A DNA stretch of 10,945 nt from Deferribacteres bacterium JdFR-76 (GTDB lineage Bacteria; Zhuqueibacterota; JdFR-76), in contig MTOL01000024.1 in assembly GCA_002011685.1 (NCBI GenBank), positions 1 to 10,945 on the forward strand, written 5' to 3'. Positions 6,238-10,945 of this stretch are shown one piece after another. A program made the translations under genes and the position numbers. How positions within the stretch are numbered: position 1 is the first letter of the stretch; each line of letters opens with the position of its first letter. The notes under the pieces were generated by a model. That model was given only the letters and a program-made list of their open reading frames with translations, had not been told where the DNA came from and searched no databases.

Positions 6238-9200
6238 ATGAGAAAGTTCCAGCTTTGTTTGATTTTGTTTATCGGAGTTGCGTTTCTGGGTTCGTCTGCT
6301 GCTCAGGTGAAACTCCATGGTGATTTCCGTGAACGCAAAAAAGGAACCCATTCGGGAAATCAAATTCGTACTACATTTTATAATACGGGTTTCATCGGAC
6401 GAAAGGGGGGAAGCCCAACCGATTACGGTGTGGAATTCCCCATAAATTCAGGAAGAACTTATGTTGGCGATGCTAACATTTACGTTGGTGCAGAAGTTAT
6501 TGATATTTTTGGACAGCTCAAGCATATCGTAATCACTCCCGACGGTCCGGAAGTTGGTGCGCGGACCGGACAGAAGGGCCCCGGTGGCGAGTGGTATACC
6601 TGGCTTCCGTTGCCCGGTTATTCCAATCCCGATTCCAATTCTATTGCCATGAGTCATCTGCGATGGTCCTGGCCCCCCACGTGGCCGGACAAACCAGCGG
6701 ACTGGGATGGGCATTGGGACGGCTATTTTGGTAAAGACAAATTCAATGCTGATCAGGAAAGTTATTTCGTGATGGACGACTGGGCCGATAAGGAGTTTGC
6801 CTTTTATCCTGATTCTACCGATTCCTCCCGCGGCGGGCTCGGGATGCAGGTGACGGTGCGGGGATTCCAGTGGTCCAACGCTCTGGTACAAAATTCCATT
6901 TTCTGGCTGTATGACATCAAAAACATTGGAACCACCTCATACGACAAAATCGTCTTTGGGATGCTGATCGGCAATATGATCGGCCACACCGAAAAGGGCG
7001 GTGGGGATTACACTGATGATGCAGCAGCCTATCATCTTGAAGAAGATGTGGCTTACACCTGGGATTTTGACAATCTGGGCGACGGCGGATTCACTCCCGT
7101 TGCCTGGTTGGGCTATGCTTTTCTAGAAAGCCCGGGCAATCCGTTCGATGGCATTGACAATGATGGCGATGGCGACCTAGGATCAGGACCGATCATTACA
7201 GAGGAAATGTTCCGCCCACGGACGCTCAATGCCGGCGACCAGATTGTGATAATCAACTATGAAACCTACGAACGCACCATTGCTGTGATGCCGGCAGATA
7301 CCCTCAAGGTTCCCACTCAGAAAGGGGAACTCGTGTTCTACCCCGGAATGGTGCTGGAAGAAATCCCCAACAACCTCGTAGACGACAACCTTAACGGCAT
7401 TATTGATGAAAATAACGGCGCCCGCATCGAAATTGCCCCCAACGTTTTCAAAGAGAACTATCTATATGTGGGGCTAAAATATGTGGATTACCTCACCGGG
7501 GACGGACTGGACAACCCTATGCTGGATGAGCGACGTGACGACGGCATCGATAATGATGGCAATTGGGATCCTCTGGCGGATGATGTGGGACTGGACGGAC
7601 TGGAAAATACAGGAGACTACGGAGAAGGGGATGGACAGCCCACCTCAGGCTGGCAGCCGTGGGGGCCCAATGGCGAACTCATCGACACCGGATTTCCTGG
7701 CGAGCCGCATATCGACAAAACTGATATCAATGAATCGGACATGATCGGTCTGACCAGCTTTTTCAATTTCAAACCGTTCAATTTCGTTCCCCTCAATGAC
7801 GATGAAAAGATCTGGCGCTATTCAACTCCGGGCTATCTTAATGGCGAACTGGTGAATGATGACATCGATTTTATGTTTGCTTCTGGCTACTTTCCCATGA
7901 TTCCCGGACAGATTGAGCGCTTCTCCATAGGAATGGTCTTCGGCTATGACTTCAACGAACTCCTGCGGAATACCAAATGGGTCAAACAGGCGTATGCTAA
8001 CAACTACAACTTTGCGAAGGCCCCGCTTTTGCCGACACTCACTGCTGTCCCGGGCGACAACAAGGTAATTTTGTACTGGGACGATGTCGCTGAAAAATCC
8101 AAGGATCCCATCTCCGGATACGATTTCGAAGGGTACCGGATCTATCGTTCTTCCGATCCGGGATTTAATGATCCGAAGGTAATTACTGATGGCTACGGCA
8201 CGCCGAGATTTCTGGAACCTATTGCTCAGTTTGATCTGGTGAACGAATACAAAGGATTTGCAGAGGTGCCCATTGAAGGGGTTCACTTCTATCTGGGAGA
8301 CAACACCGGAATTCGCCATTCATTCGTGGATACCACGGTAAAAAATGGCTTTACCTATTATTATGCGGTTACCGCCTACGATCACGGAGATCCGGAGAAC
8401 GGCATCCCGCCCACGGAAACTTCACGTGCCATAGCCCTTGGCCCTTCCGGTGAAATTCAGTCCATTGGTTCCAATGTAGCCGTCGTTCGGCCAGAAGCTC
8501 CGGCGGCCGGATTCGACTGGGAGGGTGGCAAGCCTTTTGTTCCCTCCAAGGTACCCGGCACAAGAGGAACGGGCGAGGTAATTCTTAAGATCATTAACCC
8601 CAGAGAGGTGATTGAAAAGAACCGCGACCAGCTACAAACCTATGAGATCCGTTTCATCGATTACGGTGGGGCAGCAACGCAGGAACTGGTTCCCAAAGCC
8701 ACCGGCTATCAGGTGATTAACATCACGGATCCGGAAAATCCGGTGGTGCTGCTTTCCGTTCCGTTTGTGTTGCGCTCCACGACGGGAGATACCATTATCG
8801 ATCGGAACCGCGATGTAGAGGGCAGAGATTTCTTCGACGGTTATCAGCTGCATGTAAAAAATGTACTTAGAGTGGCCAGAGATGTGGCCCGATCTGGATG
8901 GCATCCACTGCCAGATCATCCTTACCGCTACGTTTTTGCTCCCTTCGATTTTGCAGGAGTGAAAACGAAGGGCATAGCCTATCCGCGCGATTACCGCATC
9001 GTGTTTTTTGATGGTTTGGAAGGCATGTCATCTGAACTCACCGTTGAATACGAAGACGGGACGCCAGTGACGATTCCTGCTGTTCCGACCAATTTTAAAG
9101 TAGAAGATGCGGAAACTGGAGAGCCGCTCAAGTACGCTTTCATTGATAACCCGGTGCGTCCCTCCTTCGTTCCTGCCGGACACTTTTCCAACCTGGATAA

Positions 9201-9735
9201 TATCATCTTTTTCGAAGAGCGGAAAGATACCACATTCGTGACCTGGTCACTCGTACCTTCCGGGAATGATTCTGTGGCCCATCTTCCCGGAAGTGGGGAT
9301 ACGCTATTGGTGGTGACAACCAAACCCTTTGCAGTGGGAGATGCATTCCGGTTCACAGCGGATCCTCCTAAATTGAATTTCGAGAAAATGATTTCCGATT
9401 CATCCCTGGCGCGGATCCGTGTGGTTCCCAATCCTTACGTTGTGGGTGCAAGGTGGGAACCGCCCAATCCCTATTCCAGCGGCCGCGGTCCCCGGGAACT
9501 CCATTTTATTCATCTTCCGCCCAAAGCTGTTATCCGGATTTATACAGTCAGGGGCGATCTGGTGGACACCATTTATCACGACGCGCCATATACCGATGGC
9601 ACGGCGATCTGGGATATGCGGACAAAGGACAATTTGGATATCGCATATGGCATCTACATTTACCACATCGAAATCAAAGATGAACAGGGCAGAACGGTAA
9701 AAGAGAAAATCGGCAAATTTGCCGTCATCAAATAG
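6238..9735 (+). CDS. Large secreted multidomain protein: FnIII-like domain, Asp/Asn-rich calcium-type loops, FlgD-like / T9SS-like C-terminal domain
   Basis: A 1165-residue exported protein. Residues 1-22 are a Sec signal peptide with cleavage likely after SSAA. The first 580 residues have no fold I can name but start with GNQIRTTFYNTGFIGRKGG, a segment I associate with large surface proteins of KSB1/Calditrichota-like genomes. Asp/Asn/Gly loops resembling thrombospondin-3/EF-type calcium sites occur at 304-313 (DGIDNDGDGD), 382-392 (DDNLNGIIDEN) and 434-460 (DDGIDNDGN and onward). Residues about 596-735 resemble a fibronectin III domain (VILYWDD, GYRIYRS, YYYAVTAYD). Residues 740-1050 are beta-rich and unassigned. 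The last ~108 residues (VVPNPYVVG, IRIYTVRGDLV, YGIYIYHIEIKD, KFAVIK) match FlgD-like/T9SS type A sorting domains, which direct export through the outer membrane. ATG 6238 is chosen over GTG 6235 because GGAG precedes it at good spacing. It sits between a TonB receptor and a PorV-like gene, so a surface partner of the receptor is likely; ligand unknown. Confidence 0.82.
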   Translation: MRKFQLCLILFIGVAFLGSSAAQVKLHGDFRERKKGTHSGNQIRTTFYNTGFIGRKGGSPTDYGVEFPINSGRTYVGDANIYVGAEVIDIFGQLKHIVITPDGPEVGARTGQKGPGGEWYTWLPLPGYSNPDSNSIAMSHLRWSWPPTWPDKPADWDGHWDGYFGKDKFNADQESYFVMDDWADKEFAFYPDSTDSSRGGLGMQVTVRGFQWSNALVQNSIFWLYDIKNIGTTSYDKIVFGMLIGNMIGHTEKGGGDYTDDAAAYHLEEDVAYTWDFDNLGDGGFTPVAWLGYAFLESPGNPFDGIDNDGDGDLGSGPIITEEMFRPRTLNAGDQIVIINYETYERTIAVMPADTLKVPTQKGELVFYPGMVLEEIPNNLVDDNLNGIIDENNGARIEIAPNVFKENYLYVGLKYVDYLTGDGLDNPMLDERRDDGIDNDGNWDPLADDVGLDGLENTGDYGEGDGQPTSGWQPWGPNGELIDTGFPGEPHIDKTDINESDMIGLTSFFNFKPFNFVPLNDDEKIWRYSTPGYLNGELVNDDIDFMFASGYFPMIPGQIERFSIGMVFGYDFNELLRNTKWVKQAYANNYNFAKAPLLPTLTAVPGDNKVILYWDDVAEKSKDPISGYDFEGYRIYRSSDPGFNDPKVITDGYGTPRFLEPIAQFDLVNEYKGFAEVPIEGVHFYLGDNTGIRHSFVDTTVKNGFTYYYAVTAYDHGDPENGIPPTETSRAIALGPSGEIQSIGSNVAVVRPEAPAAGFDWEGGKPFVPSKVPGTRGTGEVILKIINPREVIEKNRDQLQTYEIRFIDYGGAATQELVPKATGYQVINITDPENPVVLLSVPFVLRSTTGDTIIDRNRDVEGRDFFDGYQLHVKNVLRVARDVARSGWHPLPDHPYRYVFAPFDFAGVKTKGIAYPRDYRIVFFDGLEGMSSELTVEYEDGTPVTIPAVPTNFKVEDAETGEPLKYAFIDNPVRPSFVPAGHFSNLDNIIFFEERKDTTFVTWSLVPSGNDSVAHLPGSGDTLLVVTTKPFAVGDAFRFTADPPKLNFEKMISDSSLARIRVVPNPYVVGARWEPPNPYSSGRGPRELHFIHLPPKAVIRIYTVRGDLVDTIYHDAPYTDGTAIWDMRTKDNLDIAYGIYIYHIEIKDEQGRTVKEKIGKFAVIK

Positions 9736-9769
9736 CGGACCCGGAACGGTTTGAGATAAAGGTATGAAG

Positions 9770-10789
9770 ATGCGTCAGCGAATTCTAATATCGGTTGGTC
9801 TTCTGTTGGTTCCCGGCCTGCTGCTGGGGCAAAGGATTTCCAAGGTGGGAACCACAGCAGCCCCCTTTCTGAACATTGGCGTCGGAGCCCGGCCCATAGC
9901 CATGGGAGGTGCTTACGTTTCTGTTGCCGAAGACGCTACCGCCCTTTTCTGGAATGTGGCCGGTATTGCCCGGCTCCCGGGAAACCAGGTCCTTCTGGAT
10001 CATGCTGACTGGATTGCAGACATCAATTTCGACTATGCTGGGCTGATCATGAACTTGGGGGAGCTGGGAGTTTTTGGGCTAACTTTCACCTCTCTTTCCA
10101 TGGGAGATATGGAGCGTACCACAGAATTTGAACCTGACGGAAATGGAGAGTTGTTTTCGGCCGGAAGCTTCGCCATTGGCGTTTCCTACGCTCGCAACCT
10201 CACGGACCGGTTCTCTATTGGGTTCACTGGAAAATACATCTCCGAAAAGATCATGAATTCTTCCGCTCGCGGTCTGGCCATCGATATTGGGACCCTGTAC
10301 ACAACACCATTTTACGGGATGAAATTGGGCATGTCCATCTCCAATTTTGGCACAAAAATGCAGATGACTGGTCGGGATATGCTGGTGCAGTATGATATTG
10401 ATCCCATCCGCCACGGGAACAACGCAGCCTTGAACGCCAATCTGGAAACCGACCAGTACGAACTTCCGCTGATGTTCCGGGTGGGTGTTTCTGTGGATGT
10501 GCTGCAGGCAGTTGCGGGGCAACGTTTACTGCTGGCGGTTGACGCCTTGCATCCCAACGACAATGTGGAGAGCCTGAACCTCGGAGCCGAATATTCATTC
10601 GAGGATCTCGTTTTTCTGCGGCTGGGATACAAGCGACTTTTTTCTCGTGACAGCGAGGAAGGGCTGACCGCAGGAGCAGGACTCCGCTACCGATTTTTGT
10701 CCAATCTGGGTGTGCGGCTTGACTATGCCTTCCAGAGTTTTGGCCGGCTAAATAACGTAAACCGCTTTACGTTTTTGATTTACTTTTGA
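9770..10789 (+). CDS. PorV/PorQ-family outer-membrane beta-barrel protein
   Basis: A 339-residue protein with a signal peptide (residues 1-21, ending LLLGQ). The conserved PorV/UPF0164 start is clear: FLNIGVGARPIAMGGAYVSV, then AEDATALFWNVAGIARL, followed by alternating beta strands of a 14-strand-type barrel and a final strand NRFTFLIYF ending in Phe. PorV in Bacteroidota works in the type IX secretion system, binding the C-terminal domains of cargo proteins and shuttling them to the attachment complex; PorQ-like relatives have less defined roles. The gene directly follows a protein with such a C-terminal domain (34 nt gap), which makes a carrier or anchor role for that neighbour attractive, though other T9SS parts are not in the window. 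ATG 9770 is preferred to ATG 9764: AAAGG at 9758-9762 lies 7 nt before it but only 1 nt before 9764. Confidence 0.88.
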   Translation: MRQRILISVGLLLVPGLLLGQRISKVGTTAAPFLNIGVGARPIAMGGAYVSVAEDATALFWNVAGIARLPGNQVLLDHADWIADINFDYAGLIMNLGELGVFGLTFTSLSMGDMERTTEFEPDGNGELFSAGSFAIGVSYARNLTDRFSIGFTGKYISEKIMNSSARGLAIDIGTLYTTPFYGMKLGMSISNFGTKMQMTGRDMLVQYDIDPIRHGNNAALNANLETDQYELPLMFRVGVSVDVLQAVAGQRLLLAVDALHPNDNVESLNLGAEYSFEDLVFLRLGYKRLFSRDSEEGLTAGAGLRYRFLSNLGVRLDYAFQSFGRLNNVNRFTFLIYF

Positions 10790-10890
10790 GGGATTAAAAC
10801 CTTTCAGCTAAACTGCGAAGGGAGGTGAGAAGCAAGGGCTCAATAGCAAAGATTTGAGAAGAGTTTCAAACCAAAAAAAGGAGGACAGAC
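10790..10890 (+). promoter_or_regulatory. Intergenic leader with a strong ribosome binding site for the next gene
   Basis: This 101-nt gap holds no terminator I can see, so the next gene is probably part of the operon. AAGGAGG at 10878-10884, 6 nt before the ATG at 10891, is a near-perfect Shine-Dalgarno sequence and stronger than that of any other gene here, hinting at high expression. A second purine-rich GGGAGGTGA near 10820-10828 leads only to a very short frame and is probably meaningless. Confidence 0.6.
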
Positions 10891-10945
10891 ATGACGAGAT
10901 CGCTTGCACGTATTGTGCTGGCAGGCATTCTCGTGTTTGGGCTTG
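10891..10945 (+). CDS. Start of an exported protein, cut by the right window edge
   Basis: Only 18 residues are visible: MTRSLARIVLAGILVFGL. A short basic start followed by a hydrophobic core is the beginning of a Sec signal peptide or lipoprotein signal. It follows the PorV-like gene in the same direction with a very strong ribosome site, so it is probably another envelope component of the same operon. Family cannot be determined. Confidence 0.65.
   Translation, partial: MTRSLARIVLAGILVFGL

Noticed and set aside
3411..9735. Classical SusC/SusD pair
   Set aside because: The gene after the receptor has a normal signal peptide without lipobox, is twice the length of SusD and shows FnIII-like and FlgD-like domains instead of the helical SusD fold.
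10786..10814. Possible separate promoter (TTGAGG-N17-TAAACT) before the last gene
   Set aside because: Both boxes match only 4/6 and no terminator precedes it; operon read-through is simpler.
1..10945. CRISPR arrays, tRNA/rRNA genes, transposases or insertion sequences
   Set aside because: No regularly spaced repeats, structured RNA sequences, transposase motifs or terminal inverted repeats were seen.

Overview
The window looks like part of a chromosome from a Gram-negative bacterium of the Fibrobacterota-Chlorobiota-Bacteroidota (FCB) group, most likely an uncultured Calditrichota/KSB1-type lineage rather than a classical Bacteroidota. The evidence is a TonB-dependent receptor with an N-terminal carboxypeptidase-regulatory-like domain, a very large secreted protein with a fibronectin III-like domain and a FlgD-like / type IX secretion-like C-terminal domain, and a PorV/PorQ-family outer-membrane protein, all in one tight operon without a SusD-type lipoprotein. 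This assignment rests on gene content and protein style, not on a phylogenetic marker.

Left part (minus strand, 1-1953): three genes read leftward and probably form one operon. First is a small SAF-domain subunit of a UxaA-family (altronate/galactarate dehydratase superfamily) enzyme. The large catalytic subunit follows after a 1-nt gap. Then comes a lipoprotein of peptidase family M19 (membrane dipeptidase), cut by the left window edge. Together they suggest processing of a sugar acid or other hydroxy acid plus hydrolysis of a dipeptide or related amide at the cell envelope. The exact substrate is not readable.

Middle (1954-2357): a gene-free divergent region of about 400 bp. It holds a plausible minus-strand promoter (TTGATT-N17-TACAAT), two inverted repeats, one of which resembles hexuronate-regulator (ExuR/UxuR, GntR family) operators, and a weaker plus-strand promoter candidate. 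To the right is a plus-strand lipoprotein carrying a TonB C-terminal domain (2358-3161), followed by a strong intrinsic terminator (3251-3280).

Right part (plus strand, 3281-10945): a promoter with a perfect TTGACA -35 box lies between two different perfect 14-bp palindromes. It precedes an operon of a TonB-dependent receptor (3411-6218), a 1165-residue secreted multidomain protein (6238-9735) and a PorV-like beta-barrel protein (9770-10789). A further exported protein starts at 10891 and runs off the right edge. The inferred working model is an outer-membrane uptake or surface-assembly unit: the receptor provides TonB-driven transport, the large protein is a secreted, possibly cell-surface-retained partner, and the PorV-like protein helps deliver or anchor it. 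No mobile elements, CRISPR arrays, tRNA or rRNA genes were seen.
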